NCBI GenBank assembly: GCA_965651905.1
Contig: CBFGUG010000002.1
Span: forward strand, 124,001-188,000
DNA length: 64,000 nt
From: SZUA-265 sp965651905
GTDB lineage: Bacteria > Myxococcota_A > Polyangia > Polyangiales > Polyangiaceae
Direction: 5' to 3'
The notes under the pieces are model-generated. The model was not told the DNA's origin. It searched no databases and worked only from the letters and a program-made list of their open reading frames with translations. How positions within the stretch are numbered: the first letter of the stretch is position 1; every line of letters starts with the position of its first letter. Positions 35,812 through 44,790 of the stretch are shown piece by piece. The position numbers and the translations under genes are program-made.

Positions 35812-36687
35812 TCAGGGCTTCGCCCTGGGAGTTTCCAGATACTCGAAGAGTTCCGAACCAGTAGAAAGCACCACTTCCGTTTCGGACGAGATCGCCTTCT
35901 CGTACGCTTCGAGACTTCTCACGAAGGAGTAGAATTCGGGGTCTTGTCCGAAGGCTTCGGCGTAGAGCTTGGTCGCCTCGGCGTCACCGTCACCACGCAG
36001 CTTTTGGGCGGTGGAGTACGCCTGGGCGAGCAAGATCGTCACCTGCTTGTCGGTGTCGGCGCGGATCTTTTCCGCTTCCTCGGCACCCTCTGATTTGTAG
36101 CGTTTGGCTTCGCGGTCGCGCTCGGCGCGCATGCGCTGAAAGACGCTCTCCTGGACCTGCGTCGGTAGGTCGGCGCGCTTGATGCGCACGTCGACCACGT
36201 GGATCCCGAACTCGCGCACCTTGTCGCGGACTCGGCCTGCGACGTCCGCCATCAGTGGCTCTCGGGCATTGCCGATGATGTCGCCGAAGTTGTGCCGCGA
36301 GATCTCGTCACGCATCTCGCTCTTGACGATGTCGTCGAGGCGCCGCCGAGCGCGGAGTTCGTCCTTCACACTGATGAAGAACAACTTCGGGTCATCAATC
36401 CTCCAGCGCACTACTGGATCCGCGACGAGTTTCTTCTTGTCTAAAGTCAGGTAGTCGTCGTGCGGCGTGTCGTTGCCCAGCACACGCGACTCCATGCGAT
36501 GCACCGTTTGCGCGAACGGCGTCTTGAAATACAGGCCCGGTTCTCGAATCGTGCGGCGCAGGTCGCCGAACTGCGTCACGATCGCCTGCTCGCGTTCATC
36601 CATCACGAACACAGCTGACGTCTCATCGACGAAAATCAAAAAGATCGCCAGCACGACCGCGACTACGACCAATGTAGACTTACTCAC
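35812..36687 (-). CDS. hflC: Band-7/stomatin protease modulator HflC
   Basis: 291 residues. One N-terminal transmembrane segment (LVVVAVVLAIFLIFV) is followed by the SPFH/band-7 domain: FVMDEREQAIVTQFGDL, FGIHVVDVRIKRADLP, and the charged helical region RAERDREAKRYKSEGAEEAE. With HflK it forms the complex that encloses and regulates FtsH. It starts with GTG overlapping the hflK stop (GTGA). Confidence 0.92.
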   Translation of the reverse strand: MSKSTLVVVAVVLAIFLIFVDETSAVFVMDEREQAIVTQFGDLRRTIREPGLYFKTPFAQTVHRMESRVLGNDTPHDDYLTLDKKKLVADPVVRWRIDDPKLFFISVKDELRARRRLDDIVKSEMRDEISRHNFGDIIGNAREPLMADVAGRVRDKVREFGIHVVDVRIKRADLPTQVQESVFQRMRAERDREAKRYKSEGAEEAEKIRADTDKQVTILLAQAYSTAQKLRGDGDAEATKLYAEAFGQDPEFYSFVRSLEAYEKAISSETEVVLSTGSELFEYLETPRAKP

Positions 36688-37691
36688 TTGGCACCTCGCA
36701 CGGCTGGAGCGGCGACAGCCGCTGCATTTTGCCTGCCGATGGGTAGAACAGGCAACGCAGAGCCCAACACCTCTTCGTCGACCAACACCTTGTTGGGCAC
36801 AGACGACAAAATTCGCTCCATCGTTTCGAGATAGATTCGCTCGCGGGTTACGTCCTTGGCCTTGCGGTACTCTTCGAGAACAGCCACGAAGTTGGCGACG
36901 TCACCCTGTGCACGCAACACGCGCTGCTCCTTGTACGCCTCCGCTTCTCGTTCGATCGTCCTGACCTCGCCGCGTGCTCTGGGCACCTTGTCTTCGGCGT
37001 AGCCGCGGGCTTGATTGACCAGTTTTTCTTTCTCTTCTCGGGCGCGCGTGACCGCGTTGAAAGCGTCTTTGACCTCATCAGGCGCGTCTACGTTGTCCAA
37101 CTTGACCTCGGTGATCTCGAAGCCGCTCGAGTACTCGTCCATCAGTCGCTGGAGTAGTTTGCGACAGGCGGCCTGTACTTGGGCTCGTCCCGTCGTCATC
37201 ACGTCGTCGATCTTGGACTGACCAACCACCGTACGGATGGCAACTTCCGCCGCGCTATGTAGCGTTTCCTCAGGGTTGGCGATGCGGAACAGGTACTTTC
37301 CTGGATCGTTGATGCGGTATTGCACGACCATCCGCACCTCCACGATGTTCTCGTCACCCGTCAGCATCAGTGCTTCGGGCATCACCACTCGATCCGCTCG
37401 AAACCCAACTTCGATACGCCGAACCTCCTCGACGTTCACCACGTCCACGTTTTCGGCAATCGGAATGGCGTAGTGCAGACCTGGGCCGACTCGGCGATGC
37501 TCCATCCCGAAGCGGCGCACTACCCCTTGCGCTCCTGGATCTACCTTGTAGACGCCCAGCGCGGCCACCACGCCAACCAGGATGAGCAAGAGCCCCGGCC
37601 CGAAGCGTTTGAAGTTGCGGCGAAAAACGTCCGTCACCTCGGCGACGACATCGCCCACGTCCGGACCTTGATTGGGGTCATTGTATTGCAT
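36684..37691 (-). CDS. hflK: Band-7/stomatin protease modulator HflK
   Basis: 335 residues, with GGAG before the ATG. A short N-terminus (no long Gly-rich tail as in E. coli), one membrane span (LLLILVGVVAALGVYKV), then the SPFH domain: GVVRRFGMEHRRVGPGLHYA, VVQYRINDPGKYLFRIANPE, and the coiled region VTRAREEKEKLVNQARGYAE. Partner of HflC in FtsH regulation. First of the pair; 228 bases separate it from the upstream DUF3293 gene. Confidence 0.93.
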   Translation of the reverse strand: MQYNDPNQGPDVGDVVAEVTDVFRRNFKRFGPGLLLILVGVVAALGVYKVDPGAQGVVRRFGMEHRRVGPGLHYAIPIAENVDVVNVEEVRRIEVGFRADRVVMPEALMLTGDENIVEVRMVVQYRINDPGKYLFRIANPEETLHSAAEVAIRTVVGQSKIDDVMTTGRAQVQAACRKLLQRLMDEYSSGFEITEVKLDNVDAPDEVKDAFNAVTRAREEKEKLVNQARGYAEDKVPRARGEVRTIEREAEAYKEQRVLRAQGDVANFVAVLEEYRKAKDVTRERIYLETMERILSSVPNKVLVDEEVLGSALPVLPIGRQNAAAVAAPAVRGAK

Positions 37692-37919
37692 TCAGAAGCT
37701 CCACGTCCGCCTGCGGGCACGCGGCACTGACCGCACCCCTCGCCGGGCGACGTGGCACAACCCTAGTGCCCTCGCAGCTCACCCACAATCCCCAAGCGGC
37801 AGATCCGTCATTGCGCGGACAAATTCGGATTGCTTCGAGTGTTCGTGCGGCACAGCTGTGGACAACCAGCGCAGTTCCAAAACCCGCGTCGCGCACTTCG
37901 CCGCAGCTCGCGGCGTGGT

Positions 37920-38387
37920 TCAGGCGCGAACGCGCCAGTGGCCTTGATAGGTACGCCCGACGGGATCGCACGTGGGGTCGGTAACGACCAACTCAGGACG
38001 ACTGTCATGGCAGTAAATCACGGTGTTTTGCCGAAAGGTCGTACCGAAGACGATGGCTTCCTCGCGCTCGATTCCGTGCACGAGCCAGGCTGGCTCGCGC
38101 CACGCTCCCTCGGGTTCGTCATCGTAGCCGACGCAATGCTCTACCCGATAGCAGCCCAGCACCAGCAGATCCCGCATCACTTGCTGCCGCGACTCGTTCA
38201 CTCGTCGGGGGAGCAACATCGAACGAGGGTTGTACGCGGTAACGATCGCAAACTTCGACTGCAGTAGCTCAGGCAAAGCCGAAGCGTCCTTCACCAGCTC
38301 ACCATCGATGGAGGCCCGGACGACCCCGCCCTCGGTCGGCAGCTCGTAGACGGTAGCAAAGTAGGAGCGCAACAGGTTTTGGTCCAC
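37920..38387 (-). CDS. DUF3293-like protein
   Basis: 155 residues starting with GTG. The core KFAIVTAYNPRSMLLPRRVN, followed by LLVLGCYRVEHCVGYDD, WREPAWLVHGIEREEAIVFG and FRQNTVIYCHDSRPEL, matches the pattern of DUF3293 proteins (an aromatic/asparagine-proline motif, then a late hydrophobic strand). Function unknown; predicted cytoplasmic. It stands between hflK and the response regulator. Confidence 0.75.
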   Translation of the reverse strand: MDQNLLRSYFATVYELPTEGGVVRASIDGELVKDASALPELLQSKFAIVTAYNPRSMLLPRRVNESRQQVMRDLLVLGCYRVEHCVGYDDEPEGAWREPAWLVHGIEREEAIVFGTTFRQNTVIYCHDSRPELVVTDPTCDPVGRTYQGHWRVRA

Positions 38388-38516
38388 CGAGTTCGTCTAT
38401 CACGACCCTGCGCCCAGAATCCATCGCGGCGACCTCCACTGTGCCCTGCTCCACTCTACCCTGGCCGTCGCCGATCGGTTCCCCGTTCAGCTACGATACC
38501 GAAAGCCCTTCGACGC

Positions 38517-39248
38517 TCAACTCTTGAACCTGTAGCCGACGCCGCGAACCGTGACCAAGTGCTTCGGATCTTGCGGGTCGTCTTCCAGCTTGTTGCGTAT
38601 CTGCAGCATGAAATTGTCGATGGTGCGAACCGTGCCGTGGTGACTCGGCCCCCAGACATGCGCCAATATCTGCTCGCGCGACAGCACATCCCCCTGCGCC
38701 TTGACGAGACACCACAACACGTCGAACTCCGTCACCGTGAGCTCCACCGCCTCGCCGCGACGAAAGACTTGGCGAGATGAATAACGCACCTCGACGTCGC
38801 CGAAGCGCACGCTGTCCGAAGTCTGCCTCGGCTTAGCGAGTGCTACGCGCCTGAGCACCGCGTTCACCCTCGCCAGTAGCTCAGCCAACCCGAACGGTTT
38901 GGTGATGTAATCTTCTGCGCCCAGTTCGAGACCAACCACTTTGTCCATCTCCGCGCCGCGGGCGCTGAGCACGATGATCGGCGTCATTACGTGGGCGTTT
39001 CGCAGCGTCCGCAACACTTCCAGCCCGTTGAGCTTGGGCAGCATCACGTCGAGGATCACCAAGTCGAGCTCTTCGCGCTTGGCCATCTCGAGCCCAGCCT
39101 CCCCGTCGTCGGCGACCTCCACCAGGTAACCTTCCGCTTCTAGGTTCATCCGCAGCCCCAGGCTGATACTCGGGTCGTCCTCCACGACGAGGATACGCCG
39201 CTGCCGCCCCGGGCTCCCGAGATCATCCGCGTTGGTCACGATTGCCAT
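38517..39248 (-). CDS. OmpR/PhoB-family response regulator
   Basis: 243 residues with an AAAGGA ribosome site. Receiver domain with acidic pocket (ILVVEDDPSISLGLRMNLEA), phospho-acceptor Asp in LVILDVMLPKLNG and the Lys of DYITKPFG; then a winged-helix DNA-binding domain (LTVTEFDVLWCLVKAQGDVL; TIDNFMLQIRNKLEDDP; TVRGVGYRF). It follows its likely partner kinase by 38 bases on the same strand. Its target genes are not evident from the window. Confidence 0.93.
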   Translation of the reverse strand: MAIVTNADDLGSPGRQRRILVVEDDPSISLGLRMNLEAEGYLVEVADDGEAGLEMAKREELDLVILDVMLPKLNGLEVLRTLRNAHVMTPIIVLSARGAEMDKVVGLELGAEDYITKPFGLAELLARVNAVLRRVALAKPRQTSDSVRFGDVEVRYSSRQVFRRGEAVELTVTEFDVLWCLVKAQGDVLSREQILAHVWGPSHHGTVRTIDNFMLQIRNKLEDDPQDPKHLVTVRGVGYRFKS

Positions 39249-39286
39249 CGTGGCTATCCTTTCCCTGCTGTGACGTCATTTGGTCG

Positions 39287-40219
39287 TCATCTCTTGCTTG
39301 CGCGCGGAATCGTGGGGACCACTAGAGAAAAAGAGCTACCCGAGCCAACCGCACTCGTGACTTCGACTCGACCAGCATGGGCCCGCATCACGTGTTTGAC
39401 AATCGCCAACCCGAGCCCGCTGCCTTCTTGAGCACGCGAGAGTCGATCGTCGATGCGGTAAAACTTCTGAAAGATGCGCTTGTGTTCGTGTTGAGGGATA
39501 CCCGAGCCGTTGTCCGAAACCGTGATCCGCACGTGATCACCCGCCGTCGCCACCACGGACAGGCGGATCTTCACGGGGGAGCCGCTGTACTTACAAGCGT
39601 TGGTCAACAGGTTCACGAGTGCGTCACTCATCGCGCCACGATCCGCCATGATCCGAGGAAGGTCCGCAACAACGTCGACCTGAATCTCAGCCTTCTGCCG
39701 CTCGCGGATGGGCTCCACGGCGGCCAGCGCTTCAGCCACGATCTGGTCAACGTCGACTGGGCGGATGTCGAACTCGCGATGGCCGCTTTCCATCCGCCCC
39801 CAGTCGAGAAGGCGATCGATGAGTTCCTGTAAGCGAGTGGTCTCACGCTGTAGACCATCGATACACTTTTGCTCCGACTCGGCGTCACCACGGCGCATCG
39901 CCAGCGTCTCGGAAAACAGACGAATCGACGTCAGAGGTGTACGCAACTCGTGAGAGACCTTGGATACGAAGTCACTCTGCAACTGAGACAAGTTGGCCTC
40001 ACGTCTGACGAAAACCCACACCAACACGATTCCAGTGGCGGCCGCGCCGCTGAACGCCAGCACCAAAATCCCCATCAAGATGTTGACCTTGGCCTCCCCC
40101 AAGAAGAGCAACACGGCGCCAACCGTGAGCAACAACGAGGTGGGCACGACCACCAAACTCACCAGCGAAATGACGATGCGTCGATAACCCAAGCTGCTGA
40201 AGTTCGGTGACTGCCTCAT
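39287..40219 (-). CDS. Membrane sensor histidine kinase
   Basis: 310 residues. Two closely spaced transmembrane segments (ISLVSLVVVPTSLLLTVGAV; ILMGILVLAFSGAAATGIVL) with almost no periplasmic loop, so sensing is probably within the membrane or by an accessory protein. Then HisKA with phospho-His in SHELRTPLTSIRLFSETL, and HATPase_c: N-box LVNLLTNACKYSG, G1 VSDNGSGIP, F-box FQKFYRIDDR, G2 GSGLGLAIVKHVM. It pairs with the PhoB-type regulator just downstream. Confidence 0.92.
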   Translation of the reverse strand: MRQSPNFSSLGYRRIVISLVSLVVVPTSLLLTVGAVLLFLGEAKVNILMGILVLAFSGAAATGIVLVWVFVRREANLSQLQSDFVSKVSHELRTPLTSIRLFSETLAMRRGDAESEQKCIDGLQRETTRLQELIDRLLDWGRMESGHREFDIRPVDVDQIVAEALAAVEPIRERQKAEIQVDVVADLPRIMADRGAMSDALVNLLTNACKYSGSPVKIRLSVVATAGDHVRITVSDNGSGIPQHEHKRIFQKFYRIDDRLSRAQEGSGLGLAIVKHVMRAHAGRVEVTSAVGSGSSFSLVVPTIPRASKR

Positions 40220-40281
40220 CGCCTACCCATGCCACGCCACGAGTCGATGTGCGAGTGCCCTGAGAACGGCCCGAGTTTCGC

Positions 40282-42237
40282 TCAGCCGCGGAGTTCGACT
40301 TCCAACGTACGACGCAACTCCGCGACGCTCCAAGCCTGCGCTGGGCATCCCCCCGGCTGATGCGGCATGTCACCACTGGCAACCTGAGCGATCTGACCGA
40401 GCACGGGACCATTCTGCATGGCATCCAACAACCATTGTCGAATGTCCATCTGCAGCTCGAAGTCCCCAGGATACGCACGCAATGCCGCACGTGCCAGCGG
40501 CCCGAGGAGGTAACCCCACACAACCCCCTGATGGTAAGCCGCACGCCGTTGATCCATGCCGCCCTCATAGTACCCGATGTAGCGGGCATCGTGTGGCGTC
40601 AGCGTGCGCAGCCCTTTGGGTGTGAGTAGTTCCGAACGGGCACGATCGACGATCGCCGTGGCCTGCCACTGCTCGAACAAGTCGGGGTCGAGAGACAATG
40701 CGATCAGCGCGTTCGGACGAATGGAGTCGTCGGAAGCGCCATCGACGTCGCTGATGCAATCGTAAGGGTAGTCCGTGATACCGCACCAAAACCGGCCTGC
40801 GAACGCTTTGCGGGTTGCATCCCGAGCCGTCAGCGCGCGCTCCGCGAGGTCGGCATCGCCGAACTGACGTGCAAGCTTGGCGAGGGTGTCGCAGCCTCGT
40901 GACCACAGCGCTTGGAGCTCGACGGCGTATCCCTGCCGCGGGGTGACCAGTTGCCCCCTCGCGCGGGAATCCATCCACGTGACGGCCGTCCCGTCACCGC
41001 GACTGATGAGTAGTCCCTCAGCGTCCAGCCATACCAAGTTGCCCCGTGCACCTCGAATGCGTTCGAAGATCGATATCAGCGCCGGGTAGACCTGATCGCG
41101 AATGAATGGGTCTTCGGGGGCAACCTTGCGCAGCTGTCGCGCCACTTCGAAAAACCACAAACTGGAGTCGACGCACGGCAACGCTTCAGGCGCGTCGCGT
41201 TCCGGCAGATGGGTCGTCAGCAGATCGTCCACGCGATTGGCCATCAGGGTGGTCAGTACTGCCTTCGCCTCCTCCAGCAATCCCCCGACCAGATAGAGCC
41301 CCGTGAGGCTGACCAGCGTGTCGCGACTGAACGACCCGAGCCACGGATAGCCAGCGATGACCGCGGGGCGTGCGCAGTCAGTAGCCCGGAATTGCTCGGC
41401 TGCGATGGCGAGGGCCCGAACTTCGAGCGGCTTGTCTTCGCCAGGATCGAGTTCCAGAAGCCGCGCTCGCGTTTCGGCCACGGCACGTTCTGGGTCCATC
41501 TGCAACGGCTCGCCGAGACTCGCTGACAGGTGGCTCGGACGATCGGGTTCCAGCGTTATTTCGAAGGTGCCCGGGGTCCACAGGTCCTCTTGAAAGTGAA
41601 CATCCCGCTTACGATCCTCTGGGTACTCGAATCGCCGCCACCAGTCGGGAGACCCCACGAAGAGTCCGTCGTGGCCGAACACCACCTCGGGTAGCTCTCC
41701 CAGGGGTTGCACCGAAACATGACCTCTGCGCAAGGTAACCTTCTGCGCGACGCCAGCCTGCTCCGTACACAGGTCGTGGATGGGGCGCATGGGCAACAAG
41801 GGCCGCAGCGTGAGACGAATCGGTGCCTTTCCGCGCCAGATGTACGACATCACCATGGCGTTTCTCCCGCGCACCAAGGCTAGTGAACGTTCCAGACGCG
41901 CGCTACCCAAGCGGTAGGTCCAACGTGGTATCGGATCTTGGGCAAACTCCTCGAGCAGTCGATAGCCTGGGGTCGGCGCGATGTCGGGGAACTGATGTGT
42001 GGCGAGCTTGTAGACGCGTCGTCCCACGTGCACCGCCGTGTCGGCGTGGCTGACGATCACGTAACGATTCAGCGGTGGGTCGAGCGCCGCTACGAACAAG
42101 CCGTGAAACCGCCGAGTGTGCATCAGCGCAAGTGTGCTCATCGCGTAAGCACCAGCGCCGTTGGTGTGTAGCCATTCCCCCTCCGCAGCCTCCAGTTCTC
42201 CGTGGGTTTCGACGCGTGGCCACACGTCGAGCTTCAT
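40282..42237 (-). CDS. Glycogen debranching enzyme, amylo-alpha-1,6-glucosidase family
   Basis: 651 residues. An N-terminal domain (WLHTNGAGAYAMSTLALMHT, RRFHGLFVAALDPPLNRYVI) is followed by the GH133-type (alpha/alpha)6 barrel: VIAGYPWLGSFSRDTLVSLT, AEGLLISRGDGTAVTWMDSR and AAYHQGVVWGYLLGPLARAA. Acidic catalytic residues would be in the SRDT and TWMD segments. It would act on glycogen or related storage glucans. Its ATG overlaps the aroE stop (ATGA), an odd partnership with an aromatic-pathway gene. Confidence 0.88.
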   Translation of the reverse strand: MKLDVWPRVETHGELEAAEGEWLHTNGAGAYAMSTLALMHTRRFHGLFVAALDPPLNRYVIVSHADTAVHVGRRVYKLATHQFPDIAPTPGYRLLEEFAQDPIPRWTYRLGSARLERSLALVRGRNAMVMSYIWRGKAPIRLTLRPLLPMRPIHDLCTEQAGVAQKVTLRRGHVSVQPLGELPEVVFGHDGLFVGSPDWWRRFEYPEDRKRDVHFQEDLWTPGTFEITLEPDRPSHLSASLGEPLQMDPERAVAETRARLLELDPGEDKPLEVRALAIAAEQFRATDCARPAVIAGYPWLGSFSRDTLVSLTGLYLVGGLLEEAKAVLTTLMANRVDDLLTTHLPERDAPEALPCVDSSLWFFEVARQLRKVAPEDPFIRDQVYPALISIFERIRGARGNLVWLDAEGLLISRGDGTAVTWMDSRARGQLVTPRQGYAVELQALWSRGCDTLAKLARQFGDADLAERALTARDATRKAFAGRFWCGITDYPYDCISDVDGASDDSIRPNALIALSLDPDLFEQWQATAIVDRARSELLTPKGLRTLTPHDARYIGYYEGGMDQRRAAYHQGVVWGYLLGPLARAALRAYPGDFELQMDIRQWLLDAMQNGPVLGQIAQVASGDMPHQPGGCPAQAWSVAELRRTLEVELRG

Positions 42238-43124
42238 TGCTTCATCCCCAGTAGCAGGCGTTCGGCGGCGGCGGTCATTTCCGCCCTAGGAGCGTCCAAC
42301 GCCAGCCAGATGTCGATTGCCAGCGCGGCCTGCCCCACGAGCATCGATAGGCCCCCTTCCGCACGTAAGCCCAGCGAGCGCGCCTTTTGAAGAAAAGGCG
42401 TCACAGGGGGATTGTAGACGACGTCGTAGAAGAACGCGTCGGAACGTAGGCGACTCCAGGGCACCAGGTCGACGACTGTTTCCCCGCCACCGTGACCAAG
42501 CATCCCAGCGCTGGTCGCTTGAATGGTGACGGCCGCGGTAGAACACGCGCTGGCAAGCTCCGAGTTCCGCCCCGCGTGCCACGCCAGTGGAAGCGCGCCC
42601 AGCGCCCGAAACTCTCCGATCGCCCGCCACTGCTCAGGATCGGTTTCGTCCGTCCACGACCGTGCGCTCACCGAGATCTGGGTTGCTCCCGCTTGGCGCG
42701 CGGCCACGACCGCGGCGAGCGCAGCCCCTCCCGCTCCCAGTACTACGATCTCACCGAGCGGAGAACGTGCGCCAGCGACGATCCGCTCCCGTAGCGCCGC
42801 AACATCCGTGTTGTAGGCAATCACCCGCCCTTCAGAGGTGGTCGCCAGGACGTTGGCGGCGCCAGTATCTCGTGCCGTGACGTCTACCTCGTCGGCCAGC
42901 GAAAGCGCGAACCTCTTGTACGGAACGGTGACGTTCGCACCCGCTATCTCTCCGCGTCGCAAGCGCGCTACTTGTTCGACGACCGCAGGCTCATCCGGAC
43001 AGTCGACGACTGTGTAGCGGTGCGAAAGGTCGTAGCGTCGGTACACCGCGCTGTGGATGGCTGGGGACATCGAGTGCGCCACGGGATGGCCGATCAGGAT
43101 GAATTCGAGGGACTCCACGCTCAC
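42234..43124 (-). CDS. aroE: Shikimate dehydrogenase
   Basis: 296 residues starting with GTG, which overlaps the xseA stop (GTGA). Shikimate-binding Ser pair in GHPVAHSMSPAIHSAVY, catalytic Lys in NVTVPYKRFALSLADEVD, Asp in AYNTDVAALRE, and the NADP-binding loop VVLGAGGAALAAVVAARQAG. The C-terminal GGLSMLVGQAALAIDIWL is typical of AroE. It reduces 3-dehydroshikimate in chorismate synthesis. No other aro gene is nearby. Confidence 0.92.
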   Translation of the reverse strand: MSVESLEFILIGHPVAHSMSPAIHSAVYRRYDLSHRYTVVDCPDEPAVVEQVARLRRGEIAGANVTVPYKRFALSLADEVDVTARDTGAANVLATTSEGRVIAYNTDVAALRERIVAGARSPLGEIVVLGAGGAALAAVVAARQAGATQISVSARSWTDETDPEQWRAIGEFRALGALPLAWHAGRNSELASACSTAAVTIQATSAGMLGHGGGETVVDLVPWSRLRSDAFFYDVVYNPPVTPFLQKARSLGLRAEGGLSMLVGQAALAIDIWLALDAPRAEMTAAAERLLLGMKQ

Positions 43125-44509
43125 TCCTCCGTCCGAGCTGACGTTCGTGAAACGACAGCGTGCAGTGATCCTACTCCGAGGCGGACATCGAGTCGCTCCC
43201 CGCCAGAGACCTCGTCGAAGCGACGAATCACCTGCCCGTCCTCATTCATGACGATGGCATAACCCCGGGCCAGCACTGCAGACGGGTTCAGCTGGTGGAG
43301 CTGCCCGGCCAAGCTGTCGAGGCGCCGTCGAGCGTTCGCGATACGGGGGACGACTTGGCGCTCCAACCTCGACCGAGCTGACTCGACTCGCTGCCGGGCT
43401 TGGGCCAACACGAGCTGCGGGTGGCGCGCGCGCAAGCGTTGCTCGGCAGCCACGACGTTGCCCCTGCGACTACGCAGTGCCTTCAAGGCTTGCCGTTCGA
43501 GCCGCGCCACCAGGTCGTCGATCTCTTGTTGCTTGTTCGCGATCACGAAGCGTGGGTCGCTGAGCCGACCTCGCAAACCGCGGAGCAGTGAACGATCCTC
43601 CTGCATGCGCGCGCGCTGCGCTCGCCTCAGCGCTCCCGTCAGCTCGGCTACGCGCCGTCTGCGTTGTTCTTCGTCGGCCACGGCGAGTTCCGCCGCCTCT
43701 GAGGGCGTCGCCGCCCGAACGTCCGCCACCAAGTCACACAAGCTGGTATCGATTTCGTGCCCTACTGCGCTGATCACGGGCACTCGACACGCCCCTACCC
43801 GCCTGACCAACATCTCGTCATTGAACGCAAGCAGGTCCTCGAAGGAGCCCCCTCCCCGACCTACGATGATCAGTTCCAGCCCTGGAAAGCGCTCGATACG
43901 CTCGAGCGCCGCCACGATGCTTCGTGCAGCGCCCTCCCCCTGAACTTGCGCGGCGCTGAGTAGCAACCTCGGCGCGCCACGTCTCCGAGCCACGCGCACG
44001 ATGTCGTGCCAGGCAGCACCGTCCCCGCTGGTCACCACACCGATCACGCGCGGCGCGCTGGGCAGCGGTCGCTTGCGTTGCGGCTCGAACAGGCCCTCGG
44101 CAGCCAGCTGCTCCTTCAACTGCTGAAGCTTCTCCAGTAGCTCCCCTCGCCCCACTGGTCTCGCTTGCTCGACCACCAACTGCGTGCGACCTCGTGGCGC
44201 CCAATAGGTCGCTTTGCCCAAGACTTGAATGCGTGCCCCGTCCTGCAAGTGGCGTCGAAAGCGCACTGCCTGAAAACGATACGCCACGCAGTCGACGATC
44301 GCGTCCTCACGTTCGTCCTTCAGGGAGAAGTAACAGTGTCCACTGCTGACCTGGCGTACGCTGCCGAGCTCACCAGCAACCCAGTCGCGGCCCGACGACT
44401 GCTCCAGAGCGGTTCGCAGCCGTCTGCATAGATCGGAAACACTGATTACGGCGCGGGCAGTGGGGGTAGACACGGCGGGGGCGTGTATATCAGAGGCGCG
44501 TGTGAGCAT
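43121..44509 (-). CDS. xseA: Exodeoxyribonuclease VII large subunit
   Basis: 462 residues. N-terminal OB-fold (VAGELGSVRQVSSGHCYFSL), catalytic domain with IGVVTSGDGAAWHDIVRVA, IIVGRGGGSFEDLLAFNDE and SAVGHEIDTSLCDLVADVRA followed by TPSEAAELAV, then a coiled-coil region (about 285-400), and ARGYAIVMNEDGQVIR at the C-terminus. Degrades single-stranded DNA with the small subunit XseB; no xseB is visible in this cluster, although it usually lies next to or near xseA. It is the first gene of the xseA-aroE-debranching enzyme cluster. Confidence 0.94.
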   Translation of the reverse strand: MLTRASDIHAPAVSTPTARAVISVSDLCRRLRTALEQSSGRDWVAGELGSVRQVSSGHCYFSLKDEREDAIVDCVAYRFQAVRFRRHLQDGARIQVLGKATYWAPRGRTQLVVEQARPVGRGELLEKLQQLKEQLAAEGLFEPQRKRPLPSAPRVIGVVTSGDGAAWHDIVRVARRRGAPRLLLSAAQVQGEGAARSIVAALERIERFPGLELIIVGRGGGSFEDLLAFNDEMLVRRVGACRVPVISAVGHEIDTSLCDLVADVRAATPSEAAELAVADEEQRRRRVAELTGALRRAQRARMQEDRSLLRGLRGRLSDPRFVIANKQQEIDDLVARLERQALKALRSRRGNVVAAEQRLRARHPQLVLAQARQRVESARSRLERQVVPRIANARRRLDSLAGQLHQLNPSAVLARGYAIVMNEDGQVIRRFDEVSGGERLDVRLGVGSLHAVVSRTSARTEE

Positions 44510-44593
44510 CGTCCTTCAGCCGCGGCGCCTCGCCCGTGTTGGCGGCTTCTCCCAGGTGAGACAGCTGACCACACGGCCGACCACTCAGCCGTA

Positions 44594-44606
44594 GACAACA
44601 ATTGTC
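44594..44606. promoter_or_regulatory. Inverted repeat in the xseA / 44791 divergent promoter region
   Basis: GACAA-CAA-TTGTC lies in the 281-base gap between divergent xseA and the 44791 lipoprotein gene, in its most AT-rich part, just before an imperfect direct repeat (AGAAACAT, AGAAACAC; about 44613-44633). It may be a regulator site; no match to a known operator is claimed. Confidence 0.3.
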
Positions 44607-44790
44607 ATTGACTAAGAAACATTAGAAACACTTCAGCAAACTTGCCGCACCCCTGGATTCAGTTCACGATCTGAGAACGGCGCAGGACACGGATTAGGGA
44701 CTCGGCAGAGCGCGAGCAAGCAGCAAACGTCGAAAGGGAATGACCTCCGACTCCGCAATCCGCCATTCCCTGCGCACAGACCGAGCCGCC

